Counted from the first letter of the stretch, positions 29,371-37,875 are shown. The stretch is DNA of 38,446 nt from Mxb001 sp046046455 (GCA_046046455.1 JBJOJS010000030.1:1-38446); one strand, 5' to 3'. The notes: a model not told the origin generated them from the sequence alone. Numbers and translations: made by a program.

Positions 29371-30099
29371 TCAGGCTTCGAGCTCGGGATGGACGTCCCC
29401 CGGGGGCACGTCCTCCTGAGCCCCCGCGATCCAGCCCACGAGCCGAAGGCCGTAGCCCACCGATGGTCCGATGAGGAGTGCGAAGAGCACCGTCCCGACC
29501 CCGACGGTGCCGCCGAGCAGCCAGCCGACCGCGAGGACAACGACCTCGATCGACAGGCGCACGGGCGTGACAGCGATCCCGGTCCGCTCATGGATGCCGG
29601 TCATGAGCCCATCCCGCGGACCAGGCCCGAGGTTGGTGGTGAGGTAGAGGCCGCTGCCGAGGCCGACCAGCGCGATCCCGCCGAGGACCTGCGCGAGACG
29701 CCAGCCGAGGGACTCCGGGGTCGGCAGCACGCCGATCATCACCTGCAGTGCTGTAGCGATGACGACCGCATTGGCGATCGTCCCGAGTCCTGGGCGCTCG
29801 CGCAGGGGGATCCACATCAGGAGTACGACGACACTGGTGAAGAACGTGGCCAGCCCGATCGCGATGCCGGTGCGGACCGAGACACCCTGGGCGAACACGG
29901 TCCAGGGGGCATTGCCCAGGGCGGCGTCGACGAGCATCGCCTCGCCCGTGCCAAAGAGCCAGAGGCCGATGATGAGGACGACGAAGGTGACGGGGCCGCT
30001 GCGCCATCGTGATCCCTCACTGCGCCAGCGCGTGCGGGGGATGGTGCGCGAGGGAACGATGCGATGCCAGATGTCGCGGATTCCCACGTGCGCGGACAC
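29371..30099 (-). CDS. YczE/YitT-family integral membrane protein
   Basis: This 242-residue protein has about five to six hydrophobic helices after a basic N-terminal tail. The family signature is LGSGLYLTTNLGPGPRDGLMTGIHERTG, followed by LAVGWLLGGTVGVGTVLFALLIGPSVGYG. A YczE homolog is linked to surfactin production in Bacillus, but the molecular function is not known. GTG 30099 is the longest start and GTG 30087 is also possible. It lies 18 nt downstream of the type II NADH dehydrogenase gene and may share its transcript. Confidence 0.83.
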   Translation of the reverse strand: MSAHVGIRDIWHRIVPSRTIPRTRWRSEGSRWRSGPVTFVVLIIGLWLFGTGEAMLVDAALGNAPWTVFAQGVSVRTGIAIGLATFFTSVVVLLMWIPLRERPGLGTIANAVVIATALQVMIGVLPTPESLGWRLAQVLGGIALVGLGSGLYLTTNLGPGPRDGLMTGIHERTGIAVTPVRLSIEVVVLAVGWLLGGTVGVGTVLFALLIGPSVGYGLRLVGWIAGAQEDVPPGDVHPELEA

Positions 30100-30117
30100 T
30101 ACCGCTAGGAGTGCGTG

Positions 30118-31341
30118 CTACTCGATGATGGCCCGTCGCGGACCGATGCTCCAAGCGAGGTAGTTCCAGGCCCAGTCGGCGAGGACGCTCACGCGATTGC
30201 GGCCACCGGCGAGATACGCCACATGCAGCCCCAACCACGCGAGCCATGCGGGCGTGCCGTGGAGCCGCAATCCCTGGGGAGTCTCGGCGACGGCGCGGCG
30301 ACGGCCGATGGTGGCCATCTGCCCCTTGTCGAAGTAGCGGAAGGGCTCCATGAGCTTGCCCGTGGCAAGTGCAGTGATGTTGCGCGCCACGTGCCGACCC
30401 ATTTGCATGGCGACAGGAGCAACCATCGGCAGCGGCGCACCCCCATCTGCGCTGAAGGCCGCGGTGTCGCCCGCGACCCAGACGTCGGGCGCGCCGGGCA
30501 GGCGCAGGAACTCGTCGACGACGAGCCGGCGTGCGGGACCCGTCTCCCCCAGGTCGGCCCAACGCTCCGGCGCGGCCACTCCCGCGGCCCAGACGACCGT
30601 GCCCGCGGGCAGGATCTCCCCCGACTTCAGGTGCACATCGCGCTCGTACATGCGGTCGACCGCGGTATCGACCTTGACGATGACGCCGAGGTCCTCCAAC
30701 TCCTCCTTCGCATGGGCACTCGACTCCTCGGTGAAGGAGGGCAGCAGGCGAGGACCCGCCTCGACGAGGGTGACAGTCGCGCGATCCGCGATGTCGGGGT
30801 ACTCGCGCACCAGGCTCGACTGGAGCTCGGCCACAGCACCGCTCACCTCCACACCGGTGGGGCCGCCTCCGACGACGACGACGCGAAGAGCCTCACGCGG
30901 GAGACGCCCCTCCTGCACGTCCTCGTAGGTGTTGAGAAGTCGGGTCTTGATGCGTCGAGCATCGGCGATGGACTTCATCTGAAGTGCATGCTCCTCGACC
31001 CCGGGGATGCCGAACGTCGTCCCGACGCTTCCGGTCGCGATGACGAGTTGGTCGTACCCGATCTCCTGGCCGTCGTAGAGCCGGATGCGATGTCCCTGCG
31101 GATCAATGCGCACGACTTCACCGCGAATGAAGCTCACCCCGGGGATCGCCGCGCGCACGGGATACGCGATGTCGTCTTCGGGCAGCGCGCCGGTCGCCAC
31201 CTGATAGAGGAGGGGGGAGAAGAGCTGGTACGGATGCCGATCGACGATGACGACATCGATGCGGGGCGACTTGCGCAGGAGCTTGGCAGCATCGAGACCC
31301 GCGAACCCGGCCCCGATGATGACCACCTTCATGCGCTTCAT
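30118..31341 (-). CDS. ndh: Type II NADH dehydrogenase (NDH-2)
   Basis: This 407-residue single-subunit, non-proton-pumping NADH:quinone oxidoreductase sits at the membrane surface. The FAD site is VVIIGAGFAGLDAAKLL at the N-terminus, and the NADH site is VVVVGGGPTGVEVSGAVAEL in the middle. Other conserved parts are YQLFSPLLYQVATGALP (isoalloxazine region) and WAAGVAAPERW followed later by VAGDTAAF. A C-terminal amphipathic region ends WAWNYLAWSIGPRRAII, typical of NDH-2 membrane anchors. ATG 31341 follows CACCAT by 6 nt; ATG 31332 is an alternative start. Confidence 0.93.
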   Translation of the reverse strand: MKRMKVVIIGAGFAGLDAAKLLRKSPRIDVVIVDRHPYQLFSPLLYQVATGALPEDDIAYPVRAAIPGVSFIRGEVVRIDPQGHRIRLYDGQEIGYDQLVIATGSVGTTFGIPGVEEHALQMKSIADARRIKTRLLNTYEDVQEGRLPREALRVVVVGGGPTGVEVSGAVAELQSSLVREYPDIADRATVTLVEAGPRLLPSFTEESSAHAKEELEDLGVIVKVDTAVDRMYERDVHLKSGEILPAGTVVWAAGVAAPERWADLGETGPARRLVVDEFLRLPGAPDVWVAGDTAAFSADGGAPLPMVAPVAMQMGRHVARNITALATGKLMEPFRYFDKGQMATIGRRRAVAETPQGLRLHGTPAWLAWLGLHVAYLAGGRNRVSVLADWAWNYLAWSIGPRRAIIE

Positions 31342-31347
31342 GGTCGG

Positions 31348-31353
31348 ATGGTG
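31348..31353 (-). promoter_or_regulatory. CACCAT hexamer 6 nt before the ndh start
   Basis: On the minus strand the sequence is GGCACCAT-N6-ATG. The identical GGCACCAT-N6-ATG arrangement occurs before the L,D-transpeptidase start. The hexamer keeps the A2 and T6 of the TANNNT -10 consensus, so it may be a variant leaderless promoter. Confidence 0.3.
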
Positions 31354-31371
31354 CCAGGGCAGGGGCTTGGA

Positions 31372-31791
31372 TCATCCAGCGGGGCAGGCCTCAGTCACCG
31401 ACACGGACGCGGGCGCACCCGCCGTGAGCTCGGCATACAGCCGATCGCAGTCCGCTGCGAGCGTCTCGCTCTGCAGCGACACCTCGCCCAGGATCGCAAT
31501 GGCCTCGTCGACCCCGGCCGCATCGCGCACGGCGAGCAACTGACCCAGGACCTGGTCGTAGGGCGACAGGGAGGATGCCGCGGTCGGAGGAGCAGACAGC
31601 CGTGCACGATCCGCATCAGTGAGTTCGGGCAGATCGACCCCGTGGCGATGCGCCTGAGCGGCCACCACCTCGGATACGGAGGGCAGATCATCGATGGCCG
31701 TGCCGTCATCGGTGCTCCATGCCCCCCATACGAGGACGCCGACAAGCCCGAGCGTGATCACCGCGATCACGAAGACGACGAGACGGGCCAC
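31372..31791 (-). CDS. Small membrane-anchored protein, function unknown
   Basis: This 139-residue protein has one N-terminal hydrophobic segment (LVVFVIAVITLGLVGVLVWGAW) that is an anchor or uncleaved signal, followed by an outward acidic/helical domain (DLPSVSEVVAAQAHRHGVDLPEL, LGQLLAVRDAAGVDEAIAILGE). Two cysteines, in AADCDRLYAEL and in the C-terminal EACPAG, could form a disulfide outside the cell. There is no lipobox. The GTG at 31791 is chosen because TACCCT lies exactly 6 nt before it and the hydrophobic segment begins right there. It is divergent from the MFS gene. I do not recognise the family. Confidence 0.72.
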   Translation of the reverse strand: MARLVVFVIAVITLGLVGVLVWGAWSTDDGTAIDDLPSVSEVVAAQAHRHGVDLPELTDADRARLSAPPTAASSLSPYDQVLGQLLAVRDAAGVDEAIAILGEVSLQSETLAADCDRLYAELTAGAPASVSVTEACPAG

Positions 31792-31797
31792 GCCACG

Positions 31798-31803
31798 AGG
31801 GTA
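31798..31803 (-). promoter_or_regulatory. -10 element of the small membrane protein gene, leaderless arrangement
   Basis: TACCCT on the minus strand is followed by CGTGGC and the GTG at 31791. No ribosome binding site lies between. The divergent MFS promoter hexamer is 41 bp away. Confidence 0.5.
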
Positions 31804-31844
31804 CGTCGTGCCAGCGGATCCACGCCGCTCCTGCGCTGAGCGCC

Positions 31845-31850
31845 TAAAGT
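31845..31850 (+). promoter_or_regulatory. -10 element of the MFS exporter gene, leaderless arrangement
   Basis: TAAAGT is followed by GCCCGT and the ATG at 31857, with no ribosome binding site. This repeats the TANNNT-N6-start layout seen at several other genes in the window. Confidence 0.5.
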
Positions 31851-31856
31851 GCCCGT

Positions 31857-33389
31857 ATGGCTTCCCCGACCCCCACGTCATCGACGCAATCCACCGACGG
31901 CACCGAGCGCCGCTGGTGGTCACTCCTCGGACTGTGCCTGGTGACTGCACTCGTGTGGGTGACGGCGAGCGACATCTCCATCGCACTCCCCACCATCGCC
32001 CGCGACCTCGGCGGGACGATGGACACGCTCCAGTGGGCCGTCAATGGCTACTTCCTCGCAGGGGCTCTCATCATCGTGGGCGGCCGTGTCGGAGACATCT
32101 ACGGCCGGCGGCTGCTCTTCGCGATCGGCACGGTGCTCATCCTCGTCGGCTCCGTGGTTGCCGCTCTGGCGCCGTCACCCATCGTCCTCATCATCGGTCG
32201 CGTGCTCGAGGGCATCGGTGCCGCCGCGGTCCTGCCCACTGCGCTCGCGATCATCGCGGTGACCTTCACGGGCAAGCAGCGTGATACCGCCATCGCCGCC
32301 TGGATCGCCGTGTGCTGGGGTGCGCAGGCGCTGGGACCTCTGGTCGGCGGGGTCATCGTCGAGGGCCTCAACTGGCGATGGATCTTCTGGATCAACCTGC
32401 CCATCGGCATCGTGGCCCTGCTGATCACCTGGTGGGCCACACCCGAGACGCGCGACATGCATGCAGCGCGGCGCATCGACGTACCGGGCGTGATCACCCT
32501 CGTCGGCAGCATCTTCCTGCTCTCGTGGGCCCTGGTGCAGTTCGACACCCTCCCCACCGCCGCCTTCGCCGGGATGATCGCCGCGTCGATCCTGCTCCTG
32601 GTCATCTTCGTGCTCATCGAGCGACGCGTCGCAAGCCCCGTCATCAAGCTGTCCGTCTTCCGCATGCGCCGCTTCGACGGTGCAGTGCTCGCCAACCTCA
32701 TCGCCAACTTCGTCTTCGGTGGCGTGATCTTCTTCATGGCGCTGTACCTGCAGGTGGTGGAGGGCTACGACCCGCTCACCGCCGGGCTCCTGCTCTTGCC
32801 CGCGACGATCCCGATCCTCATCGTCAATCCTCTGGGCAACTGGCTCGGGCGCCGCTTCGGTCCTGCATGGCCGACGGCTGTCGGCATGGCCTGCCTTGCC
32901 GTCGCGGCGTTCCTGCTCCTCGACCTCACCGGCGACTACACGAAGCTGATCGCTCCCTTCATCCTCATCGGCATCGGCATCGGACTGCAGATCACTCCGT
33001 GTGCCGCGACCGCAGTGGAGGATCCGGGTGATGCGGGCGAAGGAGTCGTCTCGGGAGTCTTCAAGGCATCGTCCATGATCGGTGGATCCCTCGGTGTCGC
33101 GGTCGGCACGGCGGTCTTCCAGAGCAGCGCCCGCACTCAACTCGAGTCCATCCTGAGCAACCCACCGGCCGAGACGCTCTCCAAGGTGCTCGATGTCCTC
33201 ACCGGCGGCCTCACCCTCGACGATGTCGCGTCGCTCATCCCCGGTGACGCTCGGCAGGTGATCACGGACGTCTTCGATGCCGCGGTCGGCATGGCGATGT
33301 GGCCGACGATCGCCGTGTCGCTCATCGGCGTCATCGTGGCTATCGTGCTGCTCCGCGGGAAGGCTCCCGCGGGTGGCATGGGCCACTAG
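31857..33389 (+). CDS. MFS transporter, DHA2 (EmrB/QacA) drug:H+ antiporter family
   Basis: This 510-residue proton-driven exporter has about 14 hydrophobic helices. Motif A is GGRVGDIYGRRLLF after helix 2, the DHA2-type start of helix 1 is VTASDISIALPTIARDLGG, and the antiporter motif C is GAQALGPLVGGVI in helix 5. NWRWIFWINLPIG is the standard DHA2 loop. A long extracytoplasmic segment lies near the C-terminus (SSARTQLESILSN to DARQVITDVFD). Substrates cannot be predicted; drugs or metabolic by-products are typical. A peroxiredoxin gene follows after 20 nt, probably in the same transcript. Confidence 0.93.
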   Translation: MASPTPTSSTQSTDGTERRWWSLLGLCLVTALVWVTASDISIALPTIARDLGGTMDTLQWAVNGYFLAGALIIVGGRVGDIYGRRLLFAIGTVLILVGSVVAALAPSPIVLIIGRVLEGIGAAAVLPTALAIIAVTFTGKQRDTAIAAWIAVCWGAQALGPLVGGVIVEGLNWRWIFWINLPIGIVALLITWWATPETRDMHAARRIDVPGVITLVGSIFLLSWALVQFDTLPTAAFAGMIAASILLLVIFVLIERRVASPVIKLSVFRMRRFDGAVLANLIANFVFGGVIFFMALYLQVVEGYDPLTAGLLLLPATIPILIVNPLGNWLGRRFGPAWPTAVGMACLAVAAFLLLDLTGDYTKLIAPFILIGIGIGLQITPCAATAVEDPGDAGEGVVSGVFKASSMIGGSLGVAVGTAVFQSSARTQLESILSNPPAETLSKVLDVLTGGLTLDDVASLIPGDARQVITDVFDAAVGMAMWPTIAVSLIGVIVAIVLLRGKAPAGGMGH

Positions 33390-33409
33390 ACCCGTAGAGG
33401 AAGTACATC

Positions 33410-33901
33410 GTGAGCATCAGCGTGGGCGACCGCATTCCCGACGCGACCCTCAGGGTCGTCACCGAGACCGGGGCCGATCCCGTCGCGAGCACCGACCTGC
33501 TCGGCTCCGGCCGGGTCGTGCTCTTCGCGGTGCCCGGTGCCTTCACTCCGACCTGCTCCAGCGTGCACCTGCCGTCCTTCGTCGAGAGCGCGGCTGATCT
33601 CGCCTCGTCCGGTGTCGATCGGATCGTCTGCCTGTCGGTCAACGACCCCTTCGTCCTGGCCGCATGGGGAGCCTCGCAGGGTGTCGGTCCAGAGATCACG
33701 ATGGTCTCGGACGGCAATGCGGAGTTCACCCGAGCGGTCGGCATGGACGTCGATGCATCGCGCGGCGGCATGGGAGTGCGCTCGAAGCGCTATGCCATGG
33801 TCATCGAGGATGGAGTTGTCACGACATTCCTCCCCGAGGAGGACGGATTCTCCGCCCTCGTGAGCACCGGCCAGTGCGTCATCGACGCACTCAAGTCCTG
33901 A
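33410..33901 (+). CDS. Peroxiredoxin, Prx5-like
   Basis: This 163-residue thiol peroxidase reduces hydrogen peroxide or alkyl peroxides. The peroxidatic cysteine is C49 in VPGAFTPTCSSVHLPSF, the Prx5/AhpE-type active-site loop with Pro, Thr and Cys. Other cysteines are C74 and one in STGQCVIDALKS near the C-terminus, which might resolve the sulfenic acid. The GTG start follows GAGGAAG by 6-7 nt. It lies just after the MFS gene. Its 3' end overlaps the HelD-like gene on the other strand by 11 bases. Confidence 0.9.
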   Translation: MSISVGDRIPDATLRVVTETGADPVASTDLLGSGRVVLFAVPGAFTPTCSSVHLPSFVESAADLASSGVDRIVCLSVNDPFVLAAWGASQGVGPEITMVSDGNAEFTRAVGMDVDASRGGMGVRSKRYAMVIEDGVVTTFLPEEDGFSALVSTGQCVIDALKS

Positions 33902-36140
33902 CCGGTAGGCATCGCGGATAGTCGCCGGTGTAGGCGACCGTGAGCGATCGCGTGGGCCGCGTGAGGGCGACGTAGAGATCGGTGCCGCGACGCGCGCCCT
34001 CGGCATCGATGAGGTCGGGCTCGACCACGAAGACATCGTCGAACTCGAGGCCCTTGGCCTGGCCGACCGTGAGCACCGAGACGACGGCGTCGAGCCGGTC
34101 GTCCCCGTGACCGACCATGCCCTCGGGCAGCGCGTCGTACAAGCGCTTCTCGATCTGGTCGACGAGCGAGGGTGCTGTGATGACGGCGACTCGACCCGCA
34201 TCCTCAGCCATTGCGGCGCTCGCGACGAGGTCCGAGATGTCCGTGGGCGAGGGCACCGAGACGATGACGGGGTCTGCTCCATCGCGGATCGACTCGACAG
34301 GCGCCGGCTCGCGTCCGCTCGCGAGGAGCACGGCGCGCGCCAGGTCCATGAAGGGGCGCGGTGTGCGGTAGTTGACCGTGAGGCGCTCGACTCGCCATCG
34401 CTGATCGGTGCGATGGCGTGACTTGGTGATGTCACGCAGGGCGATCGCCCAGTCGCTCGCACCGGCTGCCGACGCAGTCTGATCGAGATCACCGACGACC
34501 GTCATGGACAGCGACGGGCATCGCCGTGCGAGGACACGCCAGGCCATGGGCGAGAGTTCTTGCGCCTCGTCCACGACCACGTGGCTGTAGACCCATTCGC
34601 GATCCTCGGATGCGCGCTCGGCGACGGAGAGGATCTCGCGGGGACCGGAGTACCTGTCGAGGAGTTGCTCAGCGGAGACACCCCGCGTGCCCGTCATCTC
34701 GAGCACGGATTGGGCGTAGTCCTGCTCGGCCCGTCGTTCCGCCTCAGCGCGAGCCTGGGCCTGGCGCTCGGCCTCGTCTTCCACGCCGAGCAGCTCGGCC
34801 GCCTCGTCGAGCAGGGGGACGTCGGCCGGGGTCCACGCAGCGCCGCGCGGGCGCTGCAACAGGGCACGATCGTCGGCCCGCATACTCGGTGCGGCGGCAG
34901 CAAGGCGATCCGGATCGGCGTAGAGATCGGACACGAGCTGCTCGGGTGTCACGGGCATCCACGCGAGATTGACCTCGCGTCGGACATCCCGGGATTCGCG
35001 CAGATCTCCGACAAGCACATCGCGGTGACCATCGACATCCTGATGACGCGCTTCGGCGAGTTCACGTGCGAGCGTGTCCAGCAAGGTGAGAGCGAAGGTG
35101 CGGCGTGCGACGTTGTGCGGTCGGCGCGACGCACGCGCGCGATCCCTCGCGGCCATGACCATCTCCGGCGTCAGCACGATGGTGGTCCCCGCAACGTCGA
35201 GCTTCCGTGGTCCATCCGGCACGCGTTGGCGCGCCTTCACGGCACGATGGATGACCTCGGCCATCGCACTGCGGCCCTTCACTGCGGCCACCTCCGCCGG
35301 CTCCCAGGCAATGGCGTCCACCCCTGGATAGAGCTGACCCGGTGTCGCGAGGACAGCTGCGGTCTCACCCAGCGCGGGAAGCACCTGGCCGATGTAGTGA
35401 AGGAAGATCCGATTCGGACCGACGATGAGCACGCCGCTGCGAGCGAGACGGTCGCGATGGGTATAGAGCAGATAGGCGGCGCGATGCAGGGCCACGACGG
35501 TCTTGCCGCAGCCGGGGGCACCCTCGACCACGAGGATTCCCTGGAGGGGCGAACGCACGATCGCGTCCTGCTCGGCCTGCATCGTCGCGACGATGTCGTG
35601 CATGCGTCCTGTGCGCCGCGCGGCGAGCGCCGCCATGAGCACTCCACCACCCTGAACGTCCTCGGCATGCACTCCGGAGTCACCCTCGGCGAGCGCGGAG
35701 AGATCGAGCACGTCGTCCTCGAGTGACGTGACCTCCCTGCCGGAGGTCACGATGTGCCGTCGACGTACGACTCCGCGGGGATCGGCTGACGTCGCCTGAT
35801 AGAACGGCTCCGCCGCAGGTGCGCGCCAGTCGGTGAGAAGCGGGCGCTGGTCATCGTCGGCCAGCCCGAGGCGACCGATGTAGCGGGACTGTCCATCAGC
35901 CAGGTCGAGCCGGCCGAAGCACAGTCGGGTCTCCGCGGCCTCGAGGGCCTGCAGTCGCTCGGTGTAGAGCTTGACGAAGGCATCCTGCTCGGTCATGGCA
36001 GCGGGTGTCCCGGCCGTCTGCTCGTGCTGGGCCCGTCGCAGATCCTCACGAGTCCGGCGACGCAACTCGTCGAGTCGGTCGTAGAGGGAACCCACCACCG
36101 CACGTTCGGCGGTGAGCTCACGCTCCCGGCTGACCCCCAT
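33891..36140 (-). CDS. HelD-like RNA polymerase-recycling ATPase (UvrD/Rep superfamily 1)
   Basis: This 749-residue protein uses ATP to free stalled or inhibited RNA polymerase. The N-terminal 45 residues form a charged coiled coil (ERAVVGSLYDRLDELRRRTR), the arm that enters the polymerase secondary channel in HelD proteins. The Q-motif is IVATMQAEQDAIVR, Walker A is GAPGCGKT (207-214) followed by VVALHRAAYLLYTHRD, Walker B is VVVDEAQELSP, and late motifs are VGQAKGLEFDDVFVVEP and YVALTRPTRSLTVAYTG. These stretches match HelD rather than UvrD. Some actinobacterial relatives (HelR) protect against rifampicin; this cannot be judged here. ATG 36140 is chosen because GGGAGG lies 6 nt upstream; an in-frame TTG at 36158 is less likely. 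Confidence 0.87.
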   Translation of the reverse strand: MGVSRERELTAERAVVGSLYDRLDELRRRTREDLRRAQHEQTAGTPAAMTEQDAFVKLYTERLQALEAAETRLCFGRLDLADGQSRYIGRLGLADDDQRPLLTDWRAPAAEPFYQATSADPRGVVRRRHIVTSGREVTSLEDDVLDLSALAEGDSGVHAEDVQGGGVLMAALAARRTGRMHDIVATMQAEQDAIVRSPLQGILVVEGAPGCGKTVVALHRAAYLLYTHRDRLARSGVLIVGPNRIFLHYIGQVLPALGETAAVLATPGQLYPGVDAIAWEPAEVAAVKGRSAMAEVIHRAVKARQRVPDGPRKLDVAGTTIVLTPEMVMAARDRARASRRPHNVARRTFALTLLDTLARELAEARHQDVDGHRDVLVGDLRESRDVRREVNLAWMPVTPEQLVSDLYADPDRLAAAAPSMRADDRALLQRPRGAAWTPADVPLLDEAAELLGVEDEAERQAQARAEAERRAEQDYAQSVLEMTGTRGVSAEQLLDRYSGPREILSVAERASEDREWVYSHVVVDEAQELSPMAWRVLARRCPSLSMTVVGDLDQTASAAGASDWAIALRDITKSRHRTDQRWRVERLTVNYRTPRPFMDLARAVLLASGREPAPVESIRDGADPVIVSVPSPTDISDLVASAAMAEDAGRVAVITAPSLVDQIEKRLYDALPEGMVGHGDDRLDAVVSVLTVGQAKGLEFDDVFVVEPDLIDAEGARRGTDLYVALTRPTRSLTVAYTGDYPRCLPVRT

Positions 36141-36229
36141 GGCATGCCTCCCGGTCAAGGGGAGGATCGATCATGCCGCACCCGCGGCAGAAGAGCCCGT
36201 CGGGGGCATCTCCCACGAGGCCGTGATGC

Positions 36230-37294
36230 CTAGGCGAGGGCGAAGCTGCGTTTGGTCCAGTCGGCCCAGTCGATGTTCCACATCGCACCCGGCCCCTCGT
36301 ACCAGTCCAGGTCGACACCCGTTCCGGTCGTGATCACGGGATCCCCCTCGAAGGCATTCTCGTAGAACCAGATCGCATCCTCCATCGACATGTTGGTACA
36401 GCCATGCGAGGTGGAGGCGACGCCGAGGTTGTAGAGATTCCACGGGGCAGCGTGCAGGTACTCACCGCTGGGGGTGAGCCGCAACGCGTAAGGCACGTCC
36501 ACGTCATAGGGCTCACGCGGACCGGGATTGACCATGCGCTTCATTGCGTAGCGCTCGAGGATGGTCTTGATGCCGGAGGCGGTCTCCCACGTCGGCTTGC
36601 CCAGAGACACGGGGACCTTGCGGATGGTGAGTCCGTCGCGCTTGACCTTGCCCACGAGCTTGTCTGCCGGGATGGTGAAGATGAGTTCGCGGCCCACCCG
36701 GAACTTCACCTTGGGGTCGTAGGTCGCGAGACCGTTCTTCTTCCAGTCGAAGTCGACCTTGACGTCAGTGCGAGCAGGCCAGAATTCCTGAGGACGGAAG
36801 GCCATCGTCGCATCATCGGGCCAGCTCCACGCGGCGATGCCGATGGGCTTGCTCGCCGTCACCGTCGCGGCCTGCTCCAGCAGCGCCTTCTGCTTGTCGG
36901 ACACGGGGTAGGCGAACTCGATGCGAATGACGGTGCCGACGCCGTAGAGATCCTGCACACGCGTGGGGTACACCGTAGAGATGACGGCGGGATCCTTGTC
37001 CCACTCGAGCACGTTGACGTCGGGCGAGTAGGTGCGCTGCGCCTCAGCGCCGAGTTGCTCGGCCGTATATGCGACAGGCTCAGCGGCGTTGTCGTCGAGA
37101 ACGCCGTCCTCGACGGGCGACGGCGTCACGATGGACGCGACCGCGGTCGAACCAGTCCACGAGGAGGAGAGGCCGAGGGCCATGCCGCCGAAGACGGCGA
37201 CGGCGGCAAGCGCCGCGATGCCGGCGATCACGCCGACAAGGCGCACTGCCGCTCCGCTCCGCCCCGAATCCGGGCGGGCATGCCTGCCTGCCAT
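36230..37294 (-). CDS. L,D-transpeptidase with Ig-like domain (mycobacterial Ldt type)
   Basis: This 354-residue cell-wall enzyme makes 3-3 crosslinks in peptidoglycan. A basic tail precedes one hydrophobic segment (VRLVGVIAGIAALAAVAVFGG, about 17-37), which anchors or exports it. There is no lipobox. Ig-like domains occupy about 95-210 (PTRVQDLYGVGTVIRIEFAYP, AAWSWPDDATMAFRPQEFWP), and the YkuD catalytic domain about 200-325. The active site is visible as STSHGCTNMS with H297, G298 and C299, plus upstream H281 in EYLHAAPWNLYN. A C-terminal Trp-rich tail follows. ATG 37294 is chosen; GTG 37315 would add seven residues. Confidence 0.92.
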   Translation of the reverse strand: MAGRHARPDSGRSGAAVRLVGVIAGIAALAAVAVFGGMALGLSSSWTGSTAVASIVTPSPVEDGVLDDNAAEPVAYTAEQLGAEAQRTYSPDVNVLEWDKDPAVISTVYPTRVQDLYGVGTVIRIEFAYPVSDKQKALLEQAATVTASKPIGIAAWSWPDDATMAFRPQEFWPARTDVKVDFDWKKNGLATYDPKVKFRVGRELIFTIPADKLVGKVKRDGLTIRKVPVSLGKPTWETASGIKTILERYAMKRMVNPGPREPYDVDVPYALRLTPSGEYLHAAPWNLYNLGVASTSHGCTNMSMEDAIWFYENAFEGDPVITTGTGVDLDWYEGPGAMWNIDWADWTKRSFALA

Positions 37295-37300
37295 GCACTC

Positions 37301-37306
37301 ATGGTG
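37301..37306 (-). promoter_or_regulatory. CACCAT hexamer 6 nt before the L,D-transpeptidase start
   Basis: On the minus strand GGCACCAT is followed by 6 nt and the ATG at 37294, exactly as at ndh. If it is a -10 element the message is leaderless and the start choice is supported. Confidence 0.3.
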
Positions 37307-37430
37307 CCAAAGCACCCCTGGGGTGGGGCGGATGAGGCGGGTGTGGCGCCCGAGCCGTTATCACCCCGTGACCTAAGGGGCCGTCCCCCGTGGGGAGCGG
37401 GGCCCAGGGGTGGCCTGCGAGACTCCCGGC

Positions 37431-37874
37431 ATGGAGGACGAGGTCGATCGCAGCATCCTGGCGCTGCTCGGGGCCCAGGGCCGGATGTCCTATGCCGACC
37501 TGGCCCGCGAGACGGGCCTGTCGACCTCGGCCGTGCACCAGCGGGTGCGCCGCCTCGAGGAGCGCGGGGTCATCACGGGCTATCGCGCGGTTATCGATCC
37601 GCGTGCCATCGGATTGCCCTTGACCGCACTCATCGATCTCACGCCGCTGGACCCCTCCGCGCCGGACGACATCCCGCAGCGCGTCGAAGGATTCGACGAG
37701 ATCGAATCGTGCTGGTCCGTTGCTGGATCAGCGTCGTACGTCGTCAAGGTCCGCGTCAGCGAGCCCGCTGACCTGGAGGACCTGCTGGCCCGCATACGCG
37801 CAGCCGCGGGAGTGTCGACACGTACGACGATCGTGCTATCCACGCCCTTCGAGGGCCGCCCGCCCGTGGCCTGA
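37431..37874 (+). CDS. Lrp/AsnC-family transcriptional regulator
   Basis: This 147-residue regulator has an N-terminal helix-turn-helix (DRSILALLGAQGRMSYADLA, GLSTSAVHQRVRRLEERGVI) and a C-terminal RAM effector domain (IESCWSVAGSASYVVKVRVSEPADLEDLL). Such proteins usually sense an amino acid and act on their own gene or neighbours. ATG 37431 is preferred; GTG 37410 would add seven residues. It ends one base before the end of the convergent threonine-aldolase-like gene, suggesting a possible but unproven link to amino acid metabolism. Confidence 0.92.
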   Translation: MEDEVDRSILALLGAQGRMSYADLARETGLSTSAVHQRVRRLEERGVITGYRAVIDPRAIGLPLTALIDLTPLDPSAPDDIPQRVEGFDEIESCWSVAGSASYVVKVRVSEPADLEDLLARIRAAAGVSTRTTIVLSTPFEGRPPVA

Positions 37875-37875
37875 T

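Noticed and set aside
36141..36229. A 12-codon minus-strand reading frame (MPPTGSSAAGAA) before the HelD-like gene, and an FCRGCG-containing frame
   Set aside because: No properly spaced ribosome binding site, and the second frame runs across the end of the L,D-transpeptidase gene; both look like chance.
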